From NCBI RefSeq assembly GCF_017654505.1, contig NC_054538.1, positions 50,479,489 through 50,543,488 on the forward strand: DNA of 64,000 nucleotides. Reading direction: 5' to 3'. Source of the DNA: Polyodon spathula (Eukaryota; Chordata; Actinopteri; Acipenseriformes; Polyodontidae). A model generated the notes under the pieces. The model saw only the letters and a list, made by a program, of their open reading frames with translations, did not search any database and was not told where the DNA came from. Of the stretch, positions 11,101-25,700 are shown piece by piece. The stretch's first letter is position 1, and every line of letters starts with the position of its first letter. A program made the position numbers and the translations under genes.

Positions 11101-14100
11101 GTCAAATAACCAAGTAAGATCAATTTGCCCGTGCCCAAATTACTTGCAGACCACTGATTTAGGATAACCCATCAGAGAAGCTCTTGGCAACCCCTTAGGA
11201 TTGGTTAATACGATGAAGAGGACGAATGTACCTCCATTGGACTCTGTTGGACGGATTGCAAATAAGATGATGGTATTTATGACATACAGTAAAACTACAC
11301 CTCAATTAGCATTCTTTCAAGCATTGAGGAAAGCGTGATTAAAACCAAAACTCTAGGACGCTCCCGAGTGGCGCAAAGGCACTCCGCGTGGAGTGCAGGA
11401 TGTGCCCTATAGCCTGGAGGTCGCAGGTTTGGGTCCAGGCTGTTCGACTGCCGACCGTGGACGGGAGTTCCCAGGGGTCGGTACACAATTGGCAGAGCGC
11501 CACACGGGTGGGAAGGGCCAAGGTCGGCCAGGGTGTCCTCAGCTCACTACACACCAGTGACCTCTGTAGACTGGCCAGGCGCCTTCGGCCCTGCCTGTAA
11601 ACTGCCCAGTGCTGTATGGTCCTCTGACGCTGTAGCTCTGAGGTGGCTGCATAGCGGGCGTCAGACCAGAACCAGGAACCAACAAATATACAACTGAGAG
11701 GTGGAGTTTGGTGAAGCTGAGCGATTGTTTAATAATGAAACAGACAGAAAATAAAAAGTTGTAAAAGACAAACAAAACACAGGACACGGCACTGGCAGCC
11801 AAAACAAAGAAACAAACAAAAACGAACTACACGGACAAACACGGTGAGCAGCTATTACTATATACGTTACTTTTTTACTTTCTCCTCCACACCCGTTCTC
11901 CACTCAACATGCTGCTTTTATGCAGCTGTACCGAGACTCGATTGCTCATCAATCATTCAATTGGAGTCTCTGTACAACCGCCCGTGAATTTACTTAGTGC
12001 AATTCCCCGTGCTCACATATTACATTTTACCTGCACGTGACGGGCTGTGCAATCCTCGTGCCTAAATACAAATACACATTTTAAATCACTCATGTTCATA
12101 ACCCATGTTATCCCGTGTACCAACTACAGTACACCAATGTTAACACACTACACGCAACATACAACACAAATAAATAGCCCAGGGGCGGGGCACTTTGCCA
12201 CAGGCAGAAAATAGATAAAAACCAAAACTCTCCCAGTAAGAACTCTGAGTATCTTCGAATTAACTATGGGTTTTAGTTTGATCTTCACCATGAAATATGC
12301 GTTCGGTACTTACTAAACATTAGCGCTTGTTGTAAAATAACTGAGTAAAACACTTGTATGACTGTTGTCCAATATCTCTAATATTCCAGTGTTATGGTTT
12401 TACATACAAGAACATTTCATGCCTATGTACATTTTATATCGTATTGGATTTAATACAAAATAACAACAACTAGCCTTTTTAGACATATCAAATTTCTCAT
12501 CTCTGTCCATGGACTATTACTAAAGTGTACTGTCTGTTTGATCAACTGTTGCCCATTAACCCTTAATGTCAGTCTTTTCAAATTCCTGGTTCTAGGCAAT
12601 CTGTTTTCGGTATAATAAATTAATCAAGTCCCTTTTGAAGCTTGGAGAGGGTGACATTTTCTTGTAGTCTGGCAGATAAAAGGTTAGATCTGTTTGTTTT
12701 TTACATAAACAAATGCAAGTTAAGTTTATTTAGGAGGGAGGGAAGATTTTGGACTGTCAAACAGGTTAGGTATTATTAAGCTCAATTTCCAATTAAATAT
12801 AAAGCTCAAATATAATTACAATATTTGATATGTTGCTGAATTGAAAACATAAGCTCACTGAATTTCACAATTAGAATGAATATGAGTTTAAAGATCATAC
12901 TTTTCTTATCGCACAGCTGTTCTCAAAGACTTGTTTTTCTGACATTAGCTAGTAAACCATTTACATTTTTATTTTATTGCATTCTAAGAACGGCCAATGT
13001 ACTGGATTTAAATTATTATTTTTTTTTTTCTGAGTTTAGAATGTCCAATTGTTTTAGTTTTCTCCTCACCACAGCAGGTCCCCACACAGCACAGACGTTC
13101 AGAATCGCTTTTACCTCGAGCAATCCAGAGCAGAGGCGGGCGGGCTTCCGATCCTGGAGAACAGAGATCAGCCCTTCCTCTTATCCACTCTGAATGTGCT
13201 TGGTGTCTGGCCAGTAGGGTTTGCTGTTACGCAATGAGGAGAGAGAGTCCCTGCCGGTTTCCCATCCCTCACCCCGGGAGTGTTGGAGCCAATGTGATGC
13301 CCCCTTCGGAGTCCCCAGCAAAGTTAGGCCTCTTTGCACAGCCCGGCGCTGTCCAAGCTGTGACCCCTCTCTATGCTATTTCTAATAATGTAATATTACA
13401 TATACGGTAAGAACATAAGAAAGTTTACAAACGAGAGGAGGACATTCAGCCCATCTTGCTCATTTGGTTGTTAGTAGCTTATTGATCCTAGAATCTCATC
13501 AAGCAGCTTCTTGAAGGATCCCAGGGTGTCAACTTCAACAACATTACTGGGGAGTTGGTTCCAGACAGTCACAATTCTCTGTATAAAAAAAAAAAAAAAA
13601 TGCGTCCGATTTTTCTGTTCCGAATACCCAGATTTGCAGATAAAACAGCAGCTTTTTTGTTGAATTCAACATTTAGTTGCCCTCATACCCAGTCTCACAG
13701 TAATTGTTAGCAAGGTAGGAGGTGTTTTGTCTGCTACTGTGACTGCAGCGATGGATACCCAGGTACGCTACGTGGAAGCTGGAAAACGGGATCGTCTAAT
13801 TGTCTAATGTTTTGATTTGGGGATACAATGTGTTCAGGTCAGAAATGCCATTCACAATCTTTACAGGACTCGTTCGTATCAGCAGTAAGATTGGGGCTGA
13901 CTTGGGAGAGGCGACAAGAGTCTGAGAACGATTATTTTGTTTTATGATTATTGTTTGAACAGTTTGCTATTCATATAAATCTGTTAATCTTTTAACGTTG
14001 CTGACAGCTCGATTGCGAGTTTGCTCGTAAAAAAACGATTCATTTGTACACCTTTTCAAATCTTGAATACAGTATTTTCATTTTCTGACAAACGTGCAAA

Positions 14101-17100
14101 TATGTGCATGTTAATAGCTGAAACAACTACAATAGCATTTATTGAAAGGCTTCGCTTTGCCACTTCTTATTTGAGACGTGGGCTCGCTTTGGTTACCGTA
14201 CACATTATTAAACCTGCGGAAATGAAAAATTATAATGAAAGAATATGCATGCGAGCTAAAGTTTTGTTTTTTCTAATCCCCTTTTAGGATTTTTTCAGAA
14301 CTGAGTCTGTGTGTTCATAATACAGTTTGCAAGAGCAGTCTGCTCATTTATATGGTGTGTGAAATGGATGTTTACAATATCCTGCAGGGCGTGTTGAAAG
14401 ATGGCATCTATTGGTGTATTGCTACATTTTTTAATACAGCATGTTTTAGATTCTTACACATTGCTGTAGAAGAAAGCACTGGGGAGCACTAAGCTAATTT
14501 AATGAATACATCTCTTGAATGCCTACAGTAGGGTAATGCAGTTTACCCAACTCTGCAGTGTTATCCTAATGTCGACATTAAACAAAGTAATTTGAGAAAA
14601 GATTTAATATGTTTTACTATTTTGTGAGTTTTGTCGAGTTCGGCAAGATTTTGGTGTCTAGCCAAAGTTTCTACCAGAGCTTCAGTTTCTCGCACTGCCC
14701 TTGCAGTTTAAGATTACCAGATTTCCACAGTGAAAATAAACCAAGTTTTTTTTTTTTTTCTTCTTTTAATTTACTGACCCTGTAGCAACTCTGAATCCAA
14801 AAATAACGGTATATAAAATAACACAATAATAGTTTAAAAATTAAACATCTAATGAATTTATTGTTAACTGGTTATTTTTATATTGTCATCAAGTCAAACC
14901 ATGTTAAATGTATAAAAAGTCAGATTTAAAAAAAAAAAAAATAGATCAACTATTACCATTTAAACATATGGTATACACATAATCAGAATGGTTAAACAAA
15001 TCATCCATAAGATTGTTTGTTTTTTATTTTTGAATGTTGCTAACACACAACCCAATACATTACTCGATACAATGAGGTTCACTGTAAACAATGTAGAGAC
15101 AACATAGACGCCCCCATGGAATCTGTCAATGTGGACTGTGGGCAGACTAAATTTAAATATATAGTGGACAAGAATACTGTAAATGTAATAAGTCCTACCA
15201 AATCTATTAATTTAGGAACTTTTCAACCTTTAAGTATTGAAATTATAAAGCAAAACTTAAGTTGGTGTGATTTGTTTTATTTATTTATTTATTTTAATTT
15301 AGTGGTCGCCAATTGTTTATCGCTTTTTCTCAATTTGGAATAGCCAATTATTTTTAGGCTCAGCTCACCGCTACCACCCCCACGCTGATTCTGGAGTGTT
15401 GAAGACGAACACACGCTGTCCTCCAAAGCATGTGCTGTCGGCTGAATTTTCACACTGCAGGCCCACCATGCAGCCACCTCAGAGCTGCAGTGTCACAGGA
15501 CAACGCAACTCTGGGTAGCTTACAGGCAAGCCCGCAAACTACAGGGGTGCGTGGCGAGCCGAGGACACCCTGGCCAACATAATGTCTGAACAATTCTAGT
15601 ACTAGTTGCCATATTTAATGTCAGCAAACTGTTTTAATCCAGTCACCAGTGGATGTATATAAAACAAAGCGCCAAGTCTTGTACTTAATATTGGGCCAGT
15701 TGAAATTGTATCTGGGCCAGTAGTAAAAAATCTAAAGGTAGAGCCCTGCCTGTGGTACTCCACTGGTTACCTCGATCCATTTTGAGGTTTCTCTAATCAG
15801 TACTTTGTTTTCTACATGTTAACCACTCCCTTATCCATGTACATGCATTTCCTTGAATCCCTACCTTGTTCAGTTTGAGAATTAATCTTATGCGGGACTT
15901 TGTCAAAAGCTTTCTGGAAATCTAAATAAACCATGTCATATGCTTTGCAATTATCCATCAACGATGTTGCATCCTCATAAATATCAAGCAGGTTAGTTAG
16001 ACACGATCTCATGTTGACTGTCTCCCAGGATATTGTTACCATATAGGTAATTTTCCATTTTGGATCTTATTATAGTTTCCATAAGTTTACATATAATAGA
16101 AGTCAGGCTTATTGGTCTGTTAACTGGTTCGGTTTTGTTTCCCTTTTTATGTATTGGTATTACGTTTGCAATTCTCCAGTCTGTCGGTACAACCACTGTG
16201 TCAAGACACAGTTGCATGATCTTGGTTAGCGGTTTGTAAATAACTTCTCTCATTTCTTTGAGTACAATTGGGAGGATCTCATCCGGCCCAGGGGATTTGT
16301 TTATTTTAAGAGCTTGTAGTCCCTTTAACACTTCTGCCTCAGTTATGCTAAAGTTATTTAAAACTGGTTAGGAATAGGTTGACGTGGGGCATTTTCCTAC
16401 TTTGCAAAACTTGTGAAAAGTAACCTGGGGTACTCCAATAGGTGGACTGCAAGTACATTTTGACCAGACCGCCAAGTTATATGCCAATCTTCAAAGAATG
16501 TCTAGAATGTGGGGGTTTAGATCACTTAAACGCAAGGACTTTCTGTTTTTTAAAAGTGCCATCTATTGATTGGAATTGTATTAAGTTATAAATAGTTTTC
16601 ATATCATCGTCATGTGCTGAGAGTAGGAACAATAGGGTGGCTTTGACATGAGTGGTTTCAGAATGGCCCATTCTTGGAAGCAAGCAGCTATATTCACCAT
16701 GTTCCCTGGAGTATAATGTTCCACCAACCTCTGAAAATCATAAATGTAGCTGCTTTCAGAAAAACACTATGAAAGTATATTGAGACAAAAAAGAACATTG
16801 CGATACCTTAAGTTTGTCCTCATCATCTAGGTATGGTGTCTCTGGATCAGGAGGATGAAAGCCAATGTTAAAAAGAGAGAAAGCCTTTCTTAGAGGTAGA
16901 TCAGGAAATCTTTCCTTCAGTGAAGAACTAAGCTTGTCATGGTATGGTTTGAATACATTTTTGAACTATGCCTTCACCTCGTGCATTAATTTATCCGTCC
17001 TAGTTTGTGTAACACAGATGTCATACTCTTTCAACCCGGAAGATTACTGCAGAAACTGTTCTAAAATGTTCACAAAATTTTGCAAACCGATATCCAACAG

Positions 17101-19719
17101 GTCTCTTACTACAGTGATGTCTACATTCCTACACTACAAAAAATAATGGGATTTTTAAGGTATATTTTTAAACTGTTTTAATAAGAAAAGGTTAGGGCAG
17201 AACCTTAATATAACTAACTTGCCATGCTCTAGAGAGTTGTGAGAGGATTGGCAGTATATCACTGAGCAAGAGGAGGGTTGCTGTGAACTCGAATGTTGCC
17301 ATAAAAGTAGTAAGACCTTGCGCTGTGGCATCTGCTCGTTCAGGGGCTTCTCTACCTTTAGTTTAATATCTTGGTACTCTCTTTTTAAAGAAAAAAATAA
17401 AACCAAAATCTACTAATTAGATTTAAAACGTGTGAAATCAACATGTTTTACGTAAAACAACCTTATTTAGTTTTTTTCTATATTTAAGTTTTTCTTTAAC
17501 CCCAAATCTTTTAATTGAAAACAATAAAGCAAGTTTAACAAGTGTCATTGCAGAAAGTAACAAAAAACAGTAAATTAAGAGCAGTCAGTTAAATAATAAA
17601 TAAGCAATGTGGAAGAATAAATAATTGGCTTCGGCAGTGACTGTTGAAATGTAGGCTATTATATTCGTGCTTAAAAATACTGTGAAATTAATCCTCTAAA
17701 CTCATCTATTTGCTAGACAGTAGTTGTTTGGTGTTAAGAGATATGGAGTGACCTAGCAAGTCAGTGAGAGAAGTGTGTACTACAGTACAGTTTATGATCT
17801 AATATATATACACCCATATACACACGCACAGTGTATGTGATTTTATACAGCACTGTATATGTGCCTACAATACATTTTTTATTGAGAAAACAGCACCGGA
17901 ATCGGAATAAAGGTATTATTATGTAATACAGTTCACGTGCAGTCACTGTTTTGGTATGTAGCATTTTCAAAACTATATCATTATGTGCAGTGTTAAAATA
18001 TAGCAAATGGCTAATTTACATATTAAATAGGCACTTTGGAAATAAGCCCTATTTAAATGTCATATGAACAGTTGGGTGGTTACTGCAGTCTGTCTTTGGG
18101 ATAAAAAAAAAATAAAAATAAATTAAAAACTAAAAGCCTATTCTTAACTCAATTTTATTTCCTGTGTGTGTTCCTGCCTGCAAATAATAAATCTTTTATT
18201 TTTTTCAATGACCAGATTTTAAGTTTATTGTAACTAAGTACTATTGGTTCATTTCAAAATACAGAATGTATGGCCAGTTAGAAACTGAAGTATGCGGTCT
18301 AATTTTACAAGCCATTACTTCTGGTGTGAGAGGTTTTTTTAACTTTCAATCCAGTGAAAAAAAATATGGCCTGTTGGCTCAATACTAGTACATTGCTAGC
18401 AAGGGCAATCGAGACGAAATACCGTGGTGTTAAAAACGGCAAAAATGTCTTGCAACTGAAGCTCTCTTTCCCTGCCATCATCAGTGATTTCTGTGGTAAC
18501 AAGCAGGGACATCCATCACACTGATACTAGATAAGCGTTTTATTAGGATTTTTTAATTTGCATCAGTACTGTACGTTTGTCACCAAGAATTTAAATGCCA
18601 ATAACATGTCAGCTGTAGAAATGTGTGGATAGTGAACTTTTCTTTGCCTGCTTTTCTGTAATTATATTATGAATAAAAATACATGATTGCCATTTACTAT
18701 CAAGGAATAGTCCTATGTCCTTTCTGAGTGATTGAGGCTAGCACGGAGGCTTTGTTGATTGTAATGAATTAGTAATTACAATAAAATGATGTTGGTGTTT
18801 CCAACAACTAGAAACCTGTTTAAGGGACTATTTTTTTATCTTAAAAGTAAATATAGTGTATATATATATATATATATTTTTTGTTATAATACAGTAACTT
18901 TTATAATTGTATCCATCACACACTCAAAGGCTTGTAAGTTTTTGTATCATGTTGTACAGGCTATTTTTTTTCTGTTTTCATTTTATATCTATCTCAGATG
19001 GAGATATGCGGTGGACTATTTTTTGGAACGTGGTATGCAGTTTAAAAGGATTGAAAACCCCTGTCCTAAAATGATTTGGTACAGTGAATATCCTTTAGTA
19101 TGCGCTTCCGCCCACTGTTGCCCTTTGCTGATGTCTTTCCCTAGGACTTCCATGCTGACATCACTTTAGACACGGTTACTCGTGAAACATCAGCAAGTTG
19201 AGCTGTCTTGGTCACTGAAGCTCCTGCCAAACGTGCCCCAACAATTGCACCTTTCAAAGTTGCTGAGGTCTCCTCTTGTAGCCATGCTAACCATAATTAT
19301 AGGCAACCAGGTCTGTCCAGCATTTTTATATATGACCCTAAGCATGCTGGGATGTTATTTGCTTAAAGCATGAGCCACACCTGTGTGGAAGCCCTAGCTT
19401 TCCATATACTTGGTGTCCCTCATTTGCCCAGATGTATCAATTTTTTGTCCACTAACTACTTCAAATACAGAGAAATGTATAAGACATGATATATAGTGGA
19501 AAGTGCATAATAGCACTTGATGAGCGTTGTCCAATTGTGGTGCACTTTTGCTTGGGGACAACAAGCAGGCCAGAGTTGGAGGACCTCAGCTTGCGGTCAG
19601 GGACATGTCAGGTCAGCAGGTTGAGGAGGTACTCTGGACCTGTCTGATGAAGGGCATTGTAGGAGCAGTAGAGTTTTGAAACTAGTCCTGAACTTTACAG
19701 GTAGCCAGTGGAGGGGCAA

Positions 19720-19779
<60 letters not shown>

Positions 19780-22700
19780 GGGGGGGTGGGGGGGGGGGGG
19801 GGGTGATGATGTGATCACGTTTTTTTTACATCTGATAAGGATCCTGCCAATAGCATTCTCAACTAGCTGCAGTCGGTTTATGGTGCGTGCCGGGAGACCA
19901 CCATATAGGGAGTTGCAGTAGTCGAGAGGAGACCAATGCATAACAAAGTATGTTCACATTTCAGTACTGCTATGTCGGTGGTTTCATCACATAATACACA
20001 GAACATTTCGCTTGATTTAAATTACATGCTTTTGTTTGTTTGATAAGTACTATTGACAGTACTTCAATAGGTTCCTTGCTTGTGTAATGTGAATTTTTCC
20101 CTTGGTTCAATTGACTGAGATAATGACCTAATTTTTTTTCAAGTGACAGTGATGATTCAAAATGAGTCGTATGGGCAATTTCTTCCTTGCACAACCAGTA
20201 CACACATTTCAGTGCTCCGATAAATGCCTCTCTCTAAGTTAGTCACAGCAATTGCTTGTTTCTGTAGGATGTTGCCACTTTGGAGTAACTGTGCCTCAGC
20301 GCACACAGATGCCTTGTTTACCTCCAATTTTGCATGATCCTCAATACACTCCAATCTCATTGTTACACAAGCTATGCTGCTCCATTTACCCCTAGAAGAT
20401 TTCTGATTTTGTTTGTGTTTTTGGCAGAGCTTGCACGTCATTCCACCTAATTCAGTGCTTAAAGCCATTTCCATTTTTCCCTCCCTGTAAGATCATACCC
20501 ACTATAACAATGTTTCTGTTTTTTTTTGCACAGGCTCCTCGGCCGCCTCCTCCTGCATTTCCAATTGATTGTTTATTTTCATTTGCTGTATCGTATTGTT
20601 CCTTTTTGCTTTTTAAACGTGTTTCACAATTTGCTGCCTTTTGTTTTAGGTTTTGTTATTTTCATGCTTGCTTCCACTATTTAAGTTATTTTTTTAAATC
20701 AGTTATCTTCTAGGCAGTCATTTTAGCCTTCAATGAGCTGCAGTGTCTAAAACAATACCCCGCCCACACCAATCAATGCTTTTCAATGCTATAAAAAAAA
20801 AAACTGCGAGTGCAAAGGACTGAGGCTGCTGACAGTCCAATTTACACCTTTCATTGACAGCTGGATGGCTGCAAATTTCAGGTGGTGGCACCACATAACC
20901 AGTTGGGCAGAGCATGCCTGGCTAAACCCTGCATTATTTAAAAAAAAAAAAAAAAGCACATTTAATGTAACAGCTTTCAAACAGACACCTCCTCTACTCT
21001 GCACTCTACTCGGCCAATTTAAGCAGCCAATGATAGTGCTATGAGGGAGGGACTGTAGTTAAATTGGAACCCTCCGGTCTCACGTGAAATACAGGGACTG
21101 GCACTTAATTATCAGCTCAGTTACCTGGAGAGTGTTGACAGGGCCCAGACACCCTGAGAATGAATGGAAAACCTGTAGTCTCCAGGAAAAATCCAAGGTT
21201 AGGCAGGTGTGGGTCACCTGCAAAGTGAGCACCCTCGTTGTCTTCATGAAAAATGCTTTGCTGTTAAATGTACCCATGGTGTGCCTTTCTGTCTTTAAAA
21301 AAACATATGAAAGTCAGCTTTATAATTTTTTTTTTTAATTAGTTTGCCTGCGTACCAGTTATGTGAAGTGCTTAATTAAATACTTTTTTGTGCCAAAGTC
21401 AGTGTTCCTCCAATAAACCAGAAAATAATTTCCATTATCGTTGCCCAAATTTCTGCTGTTTGCTTGGTTATGGACTGTATAGGTATTCACGTTTTGTCTT
21501 TTTGTTTGTTGTTCTTGGCTTCCTAGGTTTCATAAAATAAAATAGATTATTGCCCCCTCTCCCATCTAGTTTTCTGCTAGTTATTTATTTCTGAATGCCA
21601 CTTCCCCTATTTGTGTCTGTCTTCCCCATGCCCTGTTTGTACTCTATGTGGTTCCTCACTTGTAGCTTATATGTAGCTCTAAATTTTACATGCCCAAGTG
21701 TGAAACTGAAAAAAACTTGCTTAAACTGTCAAGATTTCTGCTGCAGGTCGTTCCACAGTGATAGATGACTTCTGGACTGTATGTCCTGCTGTGTGTTAGT
21801 GCCAACAGTCTTAAACCATACAGTGTTCCACTGTTGCATGTGGTTAGAATTCAGCAGGAAGGGGTCCATCTCTGCCGATTCTCATGAGGTCATACATGGT
21901 GTCCGTTGAAAGGTGAGAGCACAGTGGGGTTTTTAATCTGTCTCGCTCTAAACCCTCAGGCAGAAGTGCTTGGAGACAGTCAATAGAGTTTCAAGTAACA
22001 GAAGAACATGTTGCAAGAGCTTCCTTAGTTGGCCATAAAGTCAAAGACCCTGAAATTTGATACTAGTTTGTGCTGTAGAAGTTAGACATTTTACAGTGCA
22101 GTCAATAGTTTTGTCCAGAAGTTTTCCCAGTTCTTTTTCTTGATCATTTGCATTTCTAGACAGCTTTTATACCCTTTATAAAGTGTCTGCAACTGTCCAG
22201 GTAGATGCCAAAGCCCTTCCAGGCATATGCACGCCTCTTCTAACATGTGGCAAACCTCTTTTATGCAGCAGTCATCACTTTGAAACTACTGTCACCATTG
22301 TCAGTGTGTTTATAATGTCAAGAAAGTAATGCAAAGTTTTCATAAAACGCACATAGCCCTTAGCTTTTGGTGATTTTATCATGCCTTTTGTCCACTGCAA
22401 TGGTTTTGTAGATCTGCGGACTGAGCAGCTGGATAAGCTTTGGACAACTGTCTCCCAGCAGGGCACAACAGAGCTGTTGCGTGAGTGCACTGCTCCGCCC
22501 GCCCCCACTGTTCTCTTGGAGCAACAAGGGGTAGCAAGTGCAGGCTCGTAGCAAGGCGATTTGCTTTCCATCGCCACCTCTTTTGAGGAGATGGGTGTTC
22601 CAGAGCTACTCTCTGCGGAGGTAGGCGCGGACAGTACAATGCTAGTGGCTCATCTTTCTCTATCAGCAGAGCTTATGCCTCTGATTGAGAGATACCGAAG

Positions 22701-25700
22701 CTTTACAAGTCCCATGGTCTGTTTGAGATATGAAAGAAGTCCATTTTTGAGGACGGTTTTCTTTTTGTGGTACACTCCTGGGGTCATTTGGCTACAGCGC
22801 CGGCTGTTTCCCGGGCACAAGAGAAGAATAAATTAAACGTATTGTTTTTATATTAATTTGTTTTGTGGACGGAACCAAAGTATTCTGTCATGTAGTCTTT
22901 CGGTGTACAGACGTGAGACGGATGCTACACTCTAGTGATTGTTCACGTGGTAATTAGAATTGTCTGTTGGGCGGAGTTTTCGAGGGTCGTGTGATGCAGT
23001 AGTGATTTTGATAGTTTGGAGTGAAAGTGGATAAATATTTGAAAAGAAAAGATTCTGATGCCTCCACATCTACTTGCACCAACAAAGCTAAACGTGAGCA
23101 CAAGAAAGTAAAAATGGTAAGCCGACACTACTGTGTTATTTGCAATATGGATTTTATTTTACTGGCGAACCATCTTGCCCTATTCCGCTCACTATCATGC
23201 CATGGTCCCAAGTTGAAATGACACCTTACAACCAAACACCTTGCTAACAAGGATAAAGATTATTTCTAGCATTTTAAAAGATCAAAATGAAAAACAGGTG
23301 CGAATGATGAAACAGTGTCTGATAGAGCGCTGGAAGCAATCTACTTGGTCACTGAGCTTTTTGCGAAAACAAACAAGTCACATACAATCGTAGTCTGTCA
23401 TTTTTTACCAGCGTGCAAAGACACTGTAAAAGTAATGTTAGGTTCAGATCTTCAGGTTGGGACAATGCATCAATTCATCGAATTGTTAGAATAACCACTG
23501 ATGGTTTTTTAAAAAAAAAAAAAATTCTCTCAGTTCATTAATAGGACCAGCAAAATTGATATCTCCACTCTTATTCTTTGCATTTCCTTTGCAGCAAGAG
23601 TCTCGGGTCCATCTACTATTTACATATTCGCTATATGGCCTCCATTATACGATTTAAATAGTGATTTAGAAAAAATTAATAAAACTGCTGCTGATGTTGG
23701 CTTGTACAGCTCTATGCAGCCGGCATGGCAAAGCAACATTGTGTTGTGTGTTTTTTTTTTTTTTTTTTTTTTTAAATAAGGAACCAAGATTTAAATTAAC
23801 ATTTGCAATGGCCCTGTCACAATACCCTATTTTTGTATTGGCATTGGAAGTGTGTTTTTTTTTTATCTTTTTTTCTAAACTAGAGCCCTTGAAGTTACAT
23901 ATTTGAAGGGAAAATGTGAAACTTTTGAAATGTGCTTAGAGATGCAGTGTAGATTGGGTTTTTTTCACTATAATGCAGGCAAAGTTATCTCACTAGTTAC
24001 AACCTTTCAAAAAGGGCTTATACAAGTGGAATATTCTCAGCTAAACAGCCTAGAAATTAAAAAACACCAAAGTTGCAAAGTAAGACATTAGTTCCCTAAT
24101 GACTTCTACAAATTGGGTGGTATGATGTTCTGTCAGTGTTCAATTTAAACAATTGCATCCAAATATGAAGAGAATCAGCGAGCCTCCCAATTCCTTGCAA
24201 TTCAGTTCCAATTCTGAATACAGATTTTACACAATTGTTAGGACGTTTAATTGTATTACTGTATCAAACAATTTTGATTTAAAACTGGGGGGGAGTGAAA
24301 ACAGAAAAGAGGACCTATTTAACTGTATTTGATTTTGACTATGCATTGTTTTTATTTTAAAGGAGAGGAGGTTGCTTTATACTGCTCCAAATACCTTCCT
24401 GAAATCATAAAGGAACAGAAGGCATATAAAGAAGGAAAGTTGCAGAAGGTGAGTACTTTCCATCCCAAAGCATCTGGATCAGTTGAATTTGGATCATTGA
24501 AATTGTTTTGTAAAACCATAATTAACTGTTCATTTTAATGAACTTTAGTTTTTTTCCATCCATACTTTGTTTTTATGCATCTGAAGTTCTGATTAGAGTG
24601 ATCATTCAAACTTTAAGCTAGAAGTCCAAATTTGAATTTTTCGGTATTCATAAATGTGTGTAATACATTTCAGCGAGCACCTGGATATATTCTGAACTCT
24701 GCCAGTTACTCTGTATGAAATGGCATGAGTCATTTTTTTCAGCTTTTTTTCCCAGTGTCCAGTATTCATATGCTTTAGTTTGCCCAGGAATTGGTTTGTT
24801 TAAGCAATAAAATTAATATAATTGTAGATGTCAATCTGGGGGGCCTGTATGTGCTGATCCTGTCCACCTGTCTGTCACAATCACACTCCATTGGTTGACA
24901 GGGTAACTGCCATGATTTGGCATACATCTTCACCAACCCTTTTAGCATAATTTGTATTACTTTTATTAGCCATGATACATGAGAACTTGCTAAGCTGTAT
25001 TTTATTCCTTTCATGGAAGGCTTACCCCTTCAACACAGAAAAGAAAGATAAACTAAGAAAACAAAATCTATTTGGTTGTGTTACTGAATTGAAAGCACTT
25101 GATAAATTAAACATACAATGTGTTTGCTTGTTTTATGTTGAATTAGATCACTTTTCAGAATAAAGACAGTTAAACCAGTGAACACTGATACAAAGCGAAA
25201 TGGGCAGAGATTTGTGACAAATGCCAAAATTTAAATCCTGATCAGATTGAAGGCTCAGTTAATCAACATGCAGTGATTATACTGATAAGGTTGGTCAGTA
25301 GCAGCTAACAGAAAAGCAATATGAGGAATCAGAATGCAAGCAGCATGAACTGTGCTGAATGAAAGATGGATAGCGGAGCCGATTTTAAGAGAGGGGAGGG
25401 GGGGGGGGCATTTTGAGAAACGTTGATATGGAGTTTGTACACTTCACTTACCTAAAATGTATTTAACTTGTTGAACAAAAACACATTGTAGGCTATCCCT
25501 CTGCAGTGTGTTGTCTCTGCTAAGTATTGCTAATAATAAACAGAGACAGTAAATTGAGTCTTTCATTCTGTGTCTGAAAGTTTCCTCCAAAAGCATTATC
25601 AAAATACAATTAGTTCATAGATTAAAATAAACTGACGTTCAGTAGAGCTGTGAAATATGCAGATTTTAAAGTGTTCTATTATTGTAGCTTTTATTAGACA

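Noticed and set aside
10946..11104. A functional tRNA gene, because of the exact B box
   Set aside because: It has no complete cloverleaf and is part of a repeated SINE.
14021..14287. 88-codon frame as a small protein
   Set aside because: No recognisable motif, no splice context, in AT-rich intron; chance length.
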